Shown here one piece after another: positions 1 to 12,044 of a DNA stretch of 64,000 nucleotides (within the stretch, counting starts at the first letter, position 1; the number at the start of each line of letters is the position of its first letter). Origin of the DNA: RPQJ01 sp963726665 (GTDB lineage Bacteria; Pseudomonadota; Gammaproteobacteria; Steroidobacterales; Steroidobacteraceae); contig CAVSDW010000002.1 of NCBI GenBank assembly GCA_963726665.1, forward strand, positions 1-64,000, in the 5' to 3' direction. Below the pieces are notes generated by a model, which saw only the letters and a program-made list of their open reading frames with translations, was not told where the DNA came from and searched no databases. The position numbers and the translations under genes are program-made.

Positions 1-649
1 GCTGTACTCGAGCAGCATGGACTGAAGCTCCATGGGATCCTCGTTACACACCATCACCCCGACCACGTCGGGGGGCGTCGCGGAGCTCGCGGCGAGTCAC
101 GGGGCACGGGTCTACGGACCGGCCCGGGAACGCATGCCATGCGAGGCTCACGCCTCTTGATGACGGAGACCATGTCCGCCTTGCAGAACTCGGCCTGGAA
201 TTCCTGGTAATGGACGTACCGGGCCACACCCTGGGACATATCGCCTACTTCGGCCACGGCGCCCGTCTGCGGCGACACCCTGTTCAGCGCCGGCTGCGGC
301 CGGCTGTTCGAAGGCACGCCCGCCCAGATGCTGGATTCCCTCGAACGTCTCGCAGCCTGCCGGAGAAACGAGGGTGTACTGCGCCCATGAATATACGCTC
401 GGCAACCTGAGATTCGCCGCCGCAGTCGAGCCCGGCAACGCCGACATCCGCGGACCCTCGAGGCCACGTGCCGCGCTGCGCGAACGCGACGTCACCCTGC
501 CCTCGGACCTCGGGCGCGAGCGCCGCATCAATCCATTCCTGCGGTGCCGGGAACCGCGGTACGGGCGCAGCCGAGGCCCGGGCCGGCCGTATCTGCGCGG
601 ACCGCCGAGTGTTCGCGCCGTGCGTTCCTGGAAAGACGGGTTCCGCTGA
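1..649 (+). CDS. gloB: Hydroxyacylglutathione hydrolase (glyoxalase II), 5'-truncated and frameshifted
   Basis: Glyoxalase II hydrolyses S-lactoylglutathione to lactate and glutathione, the second step of methylglyoxal detoxification, in the cytosol. The start lies outside the window. Visible in pieces over changing frames are the metal motif THHHPDHVGG near the left edge, DVPGHTLGHIAY near 212-245, CGDTLFSAGCGRLFEGTP near 270-320, and YCAHEYTLGNLRFA near 377-420. The C-terminal end reads through ERRINPFLRC. The first shift coincides with a run of six G at about 77-82, where five would keep the frame; at least three more follow. The stop overlaps the mltD start (TGATG). Identity is secure. 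The breaks look like sequence error, because all domains are present and collinear. Confidence 0.85.
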
Positions 650-2281
650 TGCGCCTCACCCGCAACACTCCTCGCCCACCTGGCCCTGCTCGGCCTCGCG
701 CTGGCGGGCTGTGGCACAACGAGCCGCGGCCGACTATTCGAGCCTGCCGCCTTCGGCCGGGCCCCCGCCCGGACAAGACCTACCCCGGCCCCCCCGACGG
801 GCAGATTCCCCCCGATTTCTACCGCTGTCGACAGCTGCCGCCCGGCCAGTACGCGGACATGCTCGACCGCGTGCGGGCCGGCTACGCCATGCCCCAGGTC
901 CAGCATTACGCCGTGGACCGCGAGGTCGAGGCGTATCGCTCCCGGCCCGACTTCCTCGACCGCACCTTCCGCCGCGGCGCGCGCTATCTCTACCACATCG
1001 TGGACCGAGTCGAGCGCCGAGGCATGCCGCTCGAACTCGCGCTGCTGCCGGTGGTGGAGAGCGCGTTCAACCCCGTCGCCTATTCGCGCAGTCGCGCGGC
1101 CGGCCTCTGGCAGTTCATCCCCAGCACGGGCAAGCACTACGGCCTCACGCAGAACTGGTGGATCGACGATCGTCGCGACATCCAGCACTCGACCATGGCG
1201 GCGCTCGACTACCTGCAGTACCTGAACAAGTACTTCAACGGCGACTGGTACCTCGCGATCGCCGCATACAACGGCGGCGAAGGCACCGTAAGCGCCGCCG
1301 TCCAGCGCAATGCCGCGATGGGCCGGCCCACCGACTTCTTCAGCCTCGAACTGCGGGCCGAGACGCGCGACTACGTGCCAAAGCTGCTGGCGATACGGCC
1401 GAATCGTGGGCGACCCGGCCACCTATGGCCTGCAGTTCGCGCCGATTGCAAACCAGCCGTACTTCGGCGCGGTGGACCTGGCCGGCAGATCGACCTCGGC
1501 GAAGCCGCCGCACTTGCCGGAATCTCGCGCGACGACATGTTCGCGCTGAACCCCGAGTTCAATCGCATGACGACGCCGCCCGACGGGCCGCACGACTGCT
1601 GCTGCCGGTCGAGGCCGTCGAGCCGTTCCGCCAGGCGCTGCTCACCAATGAGGGCGCGACACGAGTTGCAGTGGCCGCCGTGGCGCCCCCGCCCAGCACG
1701 ACGCACGCCGTACGGCGAGGAGAAACGCTGAGCGCGATCGCACGCCGCTACGACGTGTCGACCGAAGACCTGCGCGCGGAGAACGGAATTCACGGTTCGG
1801 TGATCCAGCCCGGCGATACGCTGCAATCCCCGGCCCCGGTCCGACGAGTACGACGCTCGCAGCCGTGGCCGCGCCGCGCGAGGACATTGCCGCACAATTG
1901 CCGGAACACCAGGCATCGGCGGGCAAGTCGCAGAGCCGAAAAATCGTCGGTGCGCGTTCACGTGGTCAAATCCGGCGACACGCTCTGGGGCGTCGCCCGC
2001 CGCTACGGCGTGACCGTTCCGGCGCTTGCCGCGGCGAATGGAATGACCTCGAAGAGCCAGCTCGACGGCAGGCACCCGCCTCGCAGGTCCCGGGCGGTTC
2101 CCGTCAAGGCGCGGCGGCCTCCAGCGAAACCACGCGCATGACTTACCAGGTGCGGCACGGCGATACGCTCTCGGAGATTGCCGACCGGTTCAACGTGTCG
2201 GTGCGCCAGCTCACGACCTGGAACGGGCTGCGCCAGTCCACGCTCGCTGCACGCGGGTCAGCGTCTCGTCGTTTACACTGA
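649..2281 (+). CDS. mltD: Membrane-bound lytic murein transglycosylase D with LysM repeats, frameshifted
   Basis: MltD cleaves the MurNAc-GlcNAc bond of peptidoglycan with formation of 1,6-anhydro ends; it is an outer-membrane lipoprotein facing the periplasm. A lipoprotein signal ending LALAGC is readable after a shift at about 670. The SLT domain at roughly 830-1390 is intact, with the catalytic glutamate in LLPVVESAFNP, followed by AAGLWQFIPSTG and AAYNGGEGT. Downstream, in several frames, are three LysM domains (HAVRRGETLSAIARRY, VHVVKSGDTLWGVARRY, YQVRHGDTLSEIADRF) that bind glycan. At least five frameshifts are needed to read it through, so the exact stop is uncertain (2281 in the last frame). 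It starts inside the gloB stop, suggesting co-transcription. Confidence 0.85.
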
Positions 2282-2311
2282 CCCGCGCCGGGTCGAACGG
2301 AGGTTGACCCG

Positions 2312-3118
2312 GTGGCATTCCTTTCCGGCAAGCGCGCCCTGATCGTCGGGCTCGCGACCGAACGCTCGATCGCCACGGCATCGCGGCGGCGATGTACCGC
2401 GAGGGTGCGGAGCTCGCCTTCACGTACCAGGGCGAGCGGCTCAAGGACCGGGTGGTCAGCAATGGCCGCCGAGTTCGGCTCAAAGCCGTGCTGCCGATGG
2501 ACGTCGCGAGCGACGCCGAGATCGACCGGCATTCGCAGAGTGCGCGAGGCCTGGGGCACGCTCGACATCCTCGTGCACTCGGTCGCGTTCGCGCCGCGCG
2601 AGCAACTCGCCGGGGGCTACCTCGACAGCGTCACGCGCGAAGGCTTCCAGATCGCGCACGACATCTCGAGCTACAGCCTGGCGGCGCTCGCAAAGGCCGG
2701 CGCGGCCGCTGATGATCGGGCGCGCGGGCGCCATCGTGACGATGACCTACCTCGGCGCCGTCCGCTCGATCCCGAGCTACAACGTGATGGGCGTGGCAAA
2801 GGCCAGCCTCGAGGCGAACGTGCGGTTCCTCGCCGCCGACCTGGGCCCGCTCGGCATCCGCGTGAACGCAATCTCGGCGGGACCGATCAAGACGCTGGCG
2901 GCCGCGGGAGTCGCCGGCTTCCGCAAGATGCTCGGCCACGTCGCTGCGTACACGCCGCTCAGGCGCAACGTCACGACGGACGAGGTGGGCAACGCCGCGG
3001 CGTTCCTGTGCTCGGACCTCGCCTCGGGGATCACGGGCGAGGTGCTTTACGTGGACGCCGGCTACAGCCACGTGGGATGTCGTTTCCGGAGGACGAGAAG
3101 GCGGCGGATAGTGAATAG
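2312..3118 (+). CDS. fabI: Enoyl-[acyl-carrier-protein] reductase (NADH), frameshifted
   Basis: FabI performs the last step of each fatty-acid elongation cycle, reducing the trans-2-enoyl-ACP with NADH. I take the GTG start giving AFLSGKRALIVGLATERSIA, the family's N-terminal Rossmann stretch. After shifts near 2375, 2465, 2530 and 2705 the text continues as YREGAELAFTYQGERLKD, LDILVHSVAFAP and the catalytic Tyr-x6-Lys in PSYNVMGVAKASLEANVRF, then RVNAISAGPIKTLAA. The final shift near 3073 restores the end GMSFPEDEKAADSE. The span corresponds to about 268 residues against 258-262 usual. The last codons and the TAG stop lie inside a GCGGATAGTGAATAG repeat arm. All landmarks are present, so breakage is probably artefactual. 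Confidence 0.87.
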   Translation: MAFLSGKRALIVGLATERSIATASRRRCTARVRSSPSRTRASGSRTGWSAMAAEFGSKPCCRWTSRATPRSTGIRRVREAWGTLDILVHSVAFAPREQLAGGYLDSVTREGFQIAHDISSYSLAALAKAGAAADDRARGRHRDDDLPRRRPLDPELQRDGRGKGQPRGERAVPRRRPGPARHPRERNLGGTDQDAGGRGSRRLPQDARPRRCVHAAQAQRHDGRGGQRRGVPVLGPRLGDHGRGALRGRRLQPRGMSFPEDEKAADSE

Positions 3119-3190
3119 CGGATAGCGGATAGTGGGAGGGACCCCTTTGCTTCATCTACCTATCCGCTATCTCCGCTATCCGCTATCCGC
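3104..3190. repeat. GCGGATAG inverted array between fabI and ppiD
   Basis: The left arm at 3104-3134 carries repeated GCGGATAGTG/AATAGCGGATAG units. The right arm at 3160-3190 carries the complementary CTATCCGCTATC units, so the RNA would fold into a long hairpin between two convergent genes. The left arm encodes the last residues and stop of fabI; the right arm ends five bases short of the ppiD stop. Related arrays occur at 10430-10515 and, as a single arm, at 5105-5128. It could serve as a bidirectional terminator. Confidence 0.8.
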
Positions 3191-3195
3191 TTCCT

Positions 3196-5085
3196 CTACT
3201 CGAACACCTGCTCGTTCAGCTTGATCTTCGCGGTGCGCTCGAGCTCCTTCACGTAGGCCCGGAACTCGGCGACCGCCGCGGTGCCTGCGGTTCTCTGCGC
3301 GATCTGCGCAAGTTGCGGTGTGGCGTCGGGGCCCGACGGAGCGGTGCCGGCGCGCGCTGCGCTCACCATGAACACGGCAACGTCGCCATTCGCGAGCACG
3401 CCGTGCCGCCCGTGGCCTTGCCGGGCGCCGGCCGGGCGCAGTGAAGACAGCCTTGACGAGCGCAGGATCAACGCCCTCGGCAGTCCGGCCGATGCTGGTG
3501 GCCCCTGCGGGGGCAGCGCCGGATTCCTTCGCAACGGCTGCGATTGCAGCTCCACTGCTGATCTTCACTGCGTCGGCCAGCGCGGCGGCGTCGGCCGCCT
3601 TGCGTGCGCCCTGCTGCCGCAGCGTGGCCTCGATCGCGCACGGACGTCCTCCAGCGGCCGCTGTGCGGCCGGCTTGTAGTCCGTGACGCGCAGCACGACC
3701 ACGTCGTCGTCGCCACGTTGACGGCCGGGCTGTTCTGGCGCTCCTGCAGCACCTCGTCGCTGAAGACCGCATCGATGACCTTGCGGTTATCGGCGAACGG
3801 CCCGCCACCTTGTCGCGTATAGCCCTCGACCGTCTGCAGCGTAAGGCCCTGCTTCTTCGCGACGCTGTCGAGCTCGCTCAGCGCCGCGAACGCGTCGTCG
3901 GCGAGCTGCTGCGACTTCTCGTAGAAGAGCGCCTGCGCCTGCTCGTTGCGGTAGTCGGCCTCGAGCTCGGCGCGGACCTCGTCGAACTGCGCTGGTGCGC
4001 CGGCTGCGACGTCCTCGAGCAGGATGACGTGGTACCCGAACTGGGTCTTCACCGGGCCGCGGATCTCGCCCTTCTGCATCGCGAACAGCGCATCCGCGAA
4101 CGGCTGCACGTAGCTGCCCTGGTCGCCCAGCCCAGGTCGCCGCCCTGGGCCTTCGAGCCGGGATCGTCGGAATTCTCGCTGGCGAGCTTGCCGAAGTCCT
4201 CGCCCGCCTTGGCCTTCGCGTAGACCTGCTCGGCTTTCTTCTTCGCGGCCGCGTCGTCGGTGCCCGACTCGATGAGGATGTGCCTCGCGTGACGACGCTC
4301 GGCGTCGACGTAGCGCTCGGGCGCGACCTGGTCGTAATACTGGTGCAGGGCCTCGTCGGTGACCGCCACGGTCGCCGCCACGTCGGCCGCCTTGAGCTCA
4401 GGTACTGCAGCGACACGGTCTCGGCCGTGACGAACTTCGCCTTGTTGGCGTCGTAGTACGCCTGCACCTGCGCCGGCGTCACCACGACCCCGGCGGCGAA
4501 CGGCGCCGCGGCAATGGTGAAGTAGTCGAAGTCGCGGGTCTCGCCCTCGAGCGCAATGCGACGCCGCGAGCTCGCCCGGCGTCACGAACGCCGAGATGCC
4601 GATGCCGTTGCGGAGCTGCCCGACCTGGATGTCGCCGCGGAAGTCGCGCTCGAAATCCGCCTCGGTGCGGCCCTGCGCGCGCAGCAGCGCAGCGTAGCGG
4701 TCGCGTGAGAACTTGCCGTCCACCTGCAGCGCCGGGATGCCCTCGATCTCGCGCGCGATCTGCACGTCGCTCACCCGGTAGCCCATGGCCTGCACGTGCT
4801 GCACGAGCACCGCGCGGTTGATGAATTCTTCGAGCAGCTTCTTCTGCTCCGCCTTCACGACGCCTCGGGCAGCTCGTTGCGGGCGGGCTGCTGCAGCTCC
4901 GTCTGGCGCTCCTGCCACGCCCGGCGCACCTGCTCGACGGGGATGCTCTCACCGTTGACCTTGGCGGCGGCGCTCGTTGGGCCGGACTCGAAGCGAATCC
5001 CCCAGAATATGAACACCACGGCAATGGCGCCCAGGAACACGGCGGCGAACCAGCCGGAAATCTTGTCGCGTATCTGCTGCAGCAT
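3196..5085 (-). CDS. ppiD: Periplasmic folding chaperone / peptidyl-prolyl isomerase D, frameshifted
   Basis: PpiD is an inner-membrane-anchored periplasmic chaperone of the SurA/parvulin family that acts near the Sec translocon. The N-terminus MLQQIRDKISGWFAAVFLGA with its single membrane segment is the typical start. Further fragments, in order, give the SurA-like N-domain (INRAVLVQHVQAMGYRVSD), the parvulin domain (ARHILIESGTDDAAAKKKAE, GEDFGKLASENSDDPGS, FGYHVILLED) and the C-terminus ending KIKLNEQVFE. The span equals about 630 residues, matching the usual 620-630, but roughly seven frameshifts interrupt it. It sits downstream of hupB and two tRNAs, the position seen in many gammaproteobacteria. 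Probably functional in the organism. Confidence 0.85.
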
Positions 5086-5104
5086 GGGAAGTGACTGAGG
5101 AAGT

Positions 5105-5128
5105 GGCTAGTGACTAGCGGATAGTGAC
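5105..5128. repeat. Single GCGGATAGTGAC repeat arm upstream of ppiD
   Basis: GGCTAGTGACTAGCGGATAG is the same word family as the arrays at 3104-3190 and 10430-10515, but with no facing arm. It lies 20 bases before the ppiD start, in the leader. Confidence 0.5.
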
Positions 5129-5170
5129 GAGACAGGCTTAAGGCCTTTTGCATTGTTCGGCGCGTCTTTA

Positions 5171-5196
5171 TACAAGAAAGCCCGCTGTTGCGGGCT
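5171..5196 (-). terminator. Rho-independent terminator after tRNA-Asp
   Basis: On the minus strand, AGCCCGC-AACA-GCGGGCT forms a perfect 7-bp stem with a 4-base loop followed by TTTCTTGT. It lies 18 bases past the tRNA-Asp 3' end and should end the tRNA transcript. A TATAAA at the end of the tail (5167-5172) could be the -10 for ppiD. Confidence 0.7.
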
Positions 5197-5214
5197 CTCT
5201 TCGTCATCGAAAGT

Positions 5215-5291
5215 TGGCGGAGTGGACGGGACTCGAACCCGCGACCCCCGGCGTGACAGGCCGGTATTCTAACCAACTGAACTACCACTCC
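5215..5291 (-). tRNA. tRNA-Asp (GTC)
   Basis: The 77-nt cloverleaf has acceptor stem GGAGTGG/CCACTCC, a D-arm with GTTCAGTTGGTTAGAAT, anticodon loop CTGTCAC giving GTC, the T-arm GGGTTCGAGTCCC, and an encoded CCA. It is followed by a terminator. It lies 8 bases after tRNA-Val and is probably processed from the same transcript. Confidence 0.95.
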
Positions 5292-5299
5292 GCGTGTTC

Positions 5300-5375
5300 T
5301 GGTGGGTGCTGAGGGGATCGAACCCCCGACCTACGCCGTGTAAAGGCGTCGCTCTCCCAGCTGAGCTAAGCACCC
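5300..5375 (-). tRNA. tRNA-Val (TAC)
   Basis: The 76-nt cloverleaf has acceptor GGGTGCT/AGCACCC, anticodon loop TTTACAC giving TAC, T-arm GGGGGTTCGATCCCC and encoded CCA. It begins 18 bases after the hupB stop, so it may be cut from a hupB read-through transcript. Confidence 0.95.
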
Positions 5376-5393
5376 ATGCCCCTGGGGAGCCCC

Positions 5394-5665
5394 CTAGTTT
5401 AGGGCATCCTTCAGGCCCTTTCCAGCCTTGAACGCGGGCGCGCGGCTGGCCGGGATGGCGATCGCCTCCCCGGTGCGCGGATTGCGGCCGGTCCGGGCGG
5501 CGCGGCTCTTCGCCACGAAGCTGCCGAAGCCCGACAGCGTCACGGTATCGCCGGCGCGCAGCGCCTCGGTGACCGCGGCCAGCACGGCTTCGACCGCCTG
5601 GGCCGCATCCGACCGTGCGAGCCCGGTGCGCTCGCCACAGCCTCAACGAGTTCGTTCTTGTTCAT
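5394..5665 (-). CDS. hupB: DNA-binding protein HU-beta, one frameshift
   Basis: HU is a small histone-like dimer that bends and compacts DNA. The start MNKNELVEAVA is preceded by GGAGGAACACGCG. The second frame continues RTGLARSDAAQAVEAVLAAV and then TLSGFGSFVAKSRAARTGRN, with the DNA-minor-groove arm around GRNPRTGEAIAIPASRAPAF and the end GKGLKDALN. A single missing G near 5635 (GCGAGC for GCGGAGC) shifts the frame. Corrected length is 90 residues, exactly the family size. It follows lon on the same strand, as in most gammaproteobacteria. Confidence 0.92.
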
Positions 5666-5698
5666 CGCGTGTTCCTCCAGTTGCCCGGTTGCGGGCTG

Positions 5699-8136
<2,438 letters not shown>

Positions 8137-8219
8137 TTGCGGGATCTCCGGCGCCGGATGCAGGCAGGCGGGCCGCCGGGCCGAACAGGTCCGGGGCGCC
8201 GCCGATCAGATGCGGTCAT

Positions 8220-8247
8220 CTTTGGGGACGCGACGCGCAGATTCAAT
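8220..8247 (-). promoter_or_regulatory. Sigma-32 (heat-shock) promoter of lon
   Basis: Minus strand reads ATTGAA, 14 bases, then CCCCAAAG. This matches the RpoH consensus CTTGAA-N13/14-CCCCATNT at 5 of 6 and 5 of 7 defined positions with ideal spacing. It lies about 85 bases upstream of the lon start, and lon is a known member of the RpoH regulon in enterics. Seen by eye only. Confidence 0.6.
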
Positions 8248-8259
8248 AGGGAAATAGGC

Positions 8260-8311
8260 AAAAGGGGACATTCTCCTTTCCCGACGGCGGAAAAGGAGAA
8301 TGTCCCCTTTT
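8260..8311. repeat. GGGGACATTCTCC palindromic element
   Basis: The arms AAAAGGGGACATTCTCCTTT (8260-8279) and its complement (8289-8311) differ by one T and enclose a 6- to 7-base loop. The left arm ends in TTTT when read on the minus strand, so the hairpin could act as a terminator just after the clpX stop. The core GGGGACATTC recurs in the folD-cysS gap. Confidence 0.85.
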
Positions 8312-8315
8312 CCCG

Positions 8316-9623
<1,308 letters not shown>

Positions 9624-9687
9624 GCCCTGCCCTTTCTACTCCGCCCTTCCGGGCACTGTAGGGACCGCCGACGGCGGACCCCCGTGG

Positions 9688-9716
9688 CTTATACCACGCG
9701 GCCGTTCAGGCCGCAA
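9688..9716 (-). promoter_or_regulatory. Sigma-70 promoter candidate for clpX, spanned by a palindrome
   Basis: Minus strand: TTGCGG, a 17-base spacer, TATAAG. The palindrome GCGGCC-TGAAC-GGCCGC (9700-9716) fills the -35 and most of the spacer, a typical operator position. A T6 run precedes the -35. The start codon lies 65 bases downstream. Confidence 0.5.
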
Positions 9717-9758
9717 AAAACCCTGCGTTGACAGCGACTTAAGTAAGGCGCGGTCAAC

Positions 9759-10388
9759 TCAGGCCAGAACCGGCGCGCTCGTGGAGCCGCGCTTCTGCAG
9801 CACTTCGTCCACGAGGCCGTATGCGATCGCCTGCTCGCCGGTCATGAAGTTGTCGCGGTCCGTGTCCTGCTTGATCCGATCCATCGTCTGGCCGGTGTGG
9901 TGCGACAGGATCCGGTTCAGGCGCTCGCGCGCGTCGAGGATCTCGCGCGCATGGATCTCGATGTCCGTGGCCTGGCCGTGGAAGCCGCCGAGCGGCTGGT
10001 GGATCATCACCCGCGAGTGCGGCAGGCAGAAGCGCTTGCCCTTCGCTCCGGCCGCAAGCAGCACGGCACCCATGCTGGCGGCCTGGCCGACGCAGATGGT
10101 GCTGATGTCCGGCTTGATGAACTGCATGGTGTCGTAGATCGCGAGCCCCGCGCTCACCGACCCGCCGGGCGAGTTGATGTAGAGCGCGATGTCCTTCTCG
10201 GGGTTCTCCGATTCGAGGAACAGGAGCTGCGCCACGATCAGGTTGGCCATGTGATCTTCGACTTCGCCGACGGCGAAGATCACCCGCTCCTTGAGCAGCC
10301 GCGAGTAGATGTCGTAGGCACGCTCGCCGCGGGCGGTCTGCTCGACCACCATCGGGACGAGGTTCATGGCGCGAGGAGAAGTGGTCAT
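9759..10388 (-). CDS. clpP: ATP-dependent Clp protease proteolytic subunit
   Basis: ClpP forms the tetradecameric serine-protease barrel that works with ClpX or ClpA. The 209-residue protein is intact. The catalytic serine is S105 in GQAASMGAVLL, the histidine H130 in SRVMIHQPLGG, and the aspartate is in the KQDTDRDNF stretch near 175. The N-terminal NLVPMVVEQTARGERAYD is the family start; about 12 residues precede the likely mature end. It lies between tig and clpX on the same strand, the canonical order. A GCGGATAG array separates it from tig. Confidence 0.98.
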   Translation of the reverse strand: MTTSPRAMNLVPMVVEQTARGERAYDIYSRLLKERVIFAVGEVEDHMANLIVAQLLFLESENPEKDIALYINSPGGSVSAGLAIYDTMQFIKPDISTICVGQAASMGAVLLAAGAKGKRFCLPHSRVMIHQPLGGFHGQATDIEIHAREILDARERLNRILSHHTGQTMDRIKQDTDRDNFMTGEQAIAYGLVDEVLQKRGSTSAPVLA

Positions 10389-10429
10389 GGCTGGGTAATG
10401 ATCCGTGGCTGGCAGTTGGCGATTAGTGT

Positions 10430-10515
10430 AGCGGATAGCGGGTAGCGGCTAGAGGATAGGAAGAGCAGAGCGCGCGGCAACCAAGCGACATCGTACGATC
10501 CGCTATCCGCTATCC
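10430..10515. repeat. GCGGATAG inverted array between tig and clpP
   Basis: AGCGGATAGCGGGTAGCGGC (from 10430) faces GATCCGCTATCCGCTATCC (10497-10515), giving an imperfect hairpin with a long loop. The array begins directly after the tig stop codon (TGA GGGATAGCGG on the minus strand). Same word family as 3104-3190. Confidence 0.75.
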
Positions 10516-10516
10516 C

Positions 10517-11819
10517 TCAGGCTCCGAAGTTCATCACTTCCTTGAAGGTCGCCGGCTGGTCGGAAACCTTTGCGCGCGCGAGGAGGTAATCGACCACCTG
10601 GTCCTCCAGCACCATGTTCTCGACCTGGCGCATCGCCTCCGCGTTCTGGCGGTAGGCCTTGAGCACGGACGACGGGTCGGGGTAGCCACCGGCCACGTCG
10701 GCGAGACGGCTTTCCACGCGGCCACGATCCAGCGTGATGCCACGCGTCTTGATGAGTTCGCCGACCAGCATGCCGAGCGCGACGCGACGGCGCGCGGGCT
10801 CGACGAACGGCTCCGGCGGCGGCACCTGCGACGCGTCCTTGGCACCCATGCGGCGGGCGGACTCGACCTGCATCTCGCGCACCTGCGCGTCGACCAGGCT
10901 CTTCGGCACCTCCACCGGATTCGCATCGAACAGCTTGTCGAGCAGCTGCTGCTTGAGGCGCGCGCGCACGTTGGTCTCGAGCTCGCGCCGCATGTTGTCG
11001 GCGACTTCGCTGCGCATCTGCGCTATGCCGCCCTCGGTGACGCCGTACTCGCGACAGAACTCGTCGTCGAGGTCCGGGAGGCTCTTCTCCTCGACCTTCT
11101 TCATCTGCACGTCGAACGAGGCGGTGCGACCCGCCAGCGCCTTGTTGTGATAGTCCTCCGCGTAGCGCACGTCGATCTTGCGCTCCTCGCCCGCCTTCAT
11201 GCCGGCGATGCCGGCCTCGAATCCCTTCAGCATCCGCCCGCTGCCGAGCAGCACGGCAACGTCTTTGCCGTTGCTGCCCTCGAACTCGGCGCCATCGAGC
11301 AGGCCCACGAAGTCCATGGTGACCCGGTCGCCCTCGCGGCTCTCACGTTCGACGGCGTCGAACTTCGGGCGCTGCGCGCGCAGGTTCTCGACCATGGCGT
11401 CGATGTCGGCCTCGGTGACCTCGGCCACGGGGCGCGCAACCTCGAGTCCCTCGACGCTCTTGAGCGTGATCTCCGGGAACACCTCGAAGATGGCGCGGTA
11501 CTTGAGGTCCTCGCCCGCGGCGATGGCGATCGGCTCGATGCGCGGGTCCCGTCGCCGGGCTCAGCTTCTGCTGCGTGACCGCCTCGGCGAAGCTCGACTG
11601 CATCAGGTCGCCGACGACTTCCTGGCGGACCTGGGCGCCGAACTGCTGCTGGATGACCTTGAGCGGGACCTTGCCCGGGCGGAAGCCCTTCAGCTTCGCC
11701 GTGCGGCTCACCTGCTGCAGGCGCTTGTCGACCGCCTGCTCGACGCGCTCCTTGGGGACGCTCACTTCCATGCGGCGCTCCAGCGCGCCGGTCTGCTCGA
11801 CGGAAACCTGCATGCTCAT
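10517..11819 (-). CDS. tig: Trigger factor, one frameshift
   Basis: Trigger factor is the ribosome-bound chaperone and prolyl isomerase that meets nascent chains. The N-domain reads QVSVEQTGALERRMEVSVP, with the ribosome-binding signature GFRPGKVPLKVI (family GFRxGKxP). The FKBP-like domain contains GDRVTMDFVGLLDGAEFEG and KGFEAGIAGMKAGEERKI, followed by the long helical C-domain ending FKEVMNFGA. A shift near 11555, in GGGTCCCGTCGCCGGGC, separates the N-domain from the rest. Starts at 11819 (MSMQ) or 11813 (MQVS) are both possible; the second has better spacing from GAGG. It heads the clpP-clpX-lon group. Confidence 0.93.
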
Positions 11820-11913
11820 CGATCCTCGGAAGGGTCTGGGGCGCGCTCGAGGCCGCCCGGGAAAGCCGCGCATTTTGCCATGGAATCCGCCCGGCCGGAG
11901 AAAGGCCGGAGAC

Positions 11914-11999
11914 TGGTGCGAAAGGAGGGACTCGAACCCTCACGGGGGTTACCCACTGGAACCTAAATCCAGCGCGTCTACCAGTTCCGCCACTTTCGC
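11914..11999 (-). tRNA. tRNA-Leu (TAG)
   Basis: The 86-nt class II tRNA has acceptor GCGAAAG/CTTTCGC, a D-arm with GAACTGGTAGACGCGC, anticodon loop ATTTAGG giving TAG, a long variable arm GGGTAACCCC, T-arm GGGTTCGAGTCCC and encoded CCA. It lies upstream of tig, where many gammaproteobacteria also keep a tRNA-Leu. Confidence 0.95.
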
Positions 12000-12030
12000 G
12001 GGCATGTCGCCCCGGCCGGCGACCGGGCGG

Positions 12031-12036
12031 ATTCTA
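12031..12036 (-). promoter_or_regulatory. -10 box candidate for tRNA-Leu
   Basis: TAGAAT on the minus strand (5 of 6 to TATAAT) lies 32 bases before the tRNA 5' end, in a locally AT-rich patch inside GC-rich sequence. No convincing -35 is visible. Confidence 0.35.
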
Positions 12037-12044
12037 TAGGTAAA

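Noticed and set aside
1..5100. Pseudogene cluster or decaying genome
   Set aside because: Frame breaks are single-base, motif order and length are intact, and fabI and neighbouring housekeeping genes are unlikely to be lost together; sequence error fits better.
9711..9720. Terminator at the GCGGCC hairpin near the A/T run upstream of clpX
   Set aside because: On the transcribed strand the T-run comes before the hairpin, not after it; a promoter/operator reading fits better.
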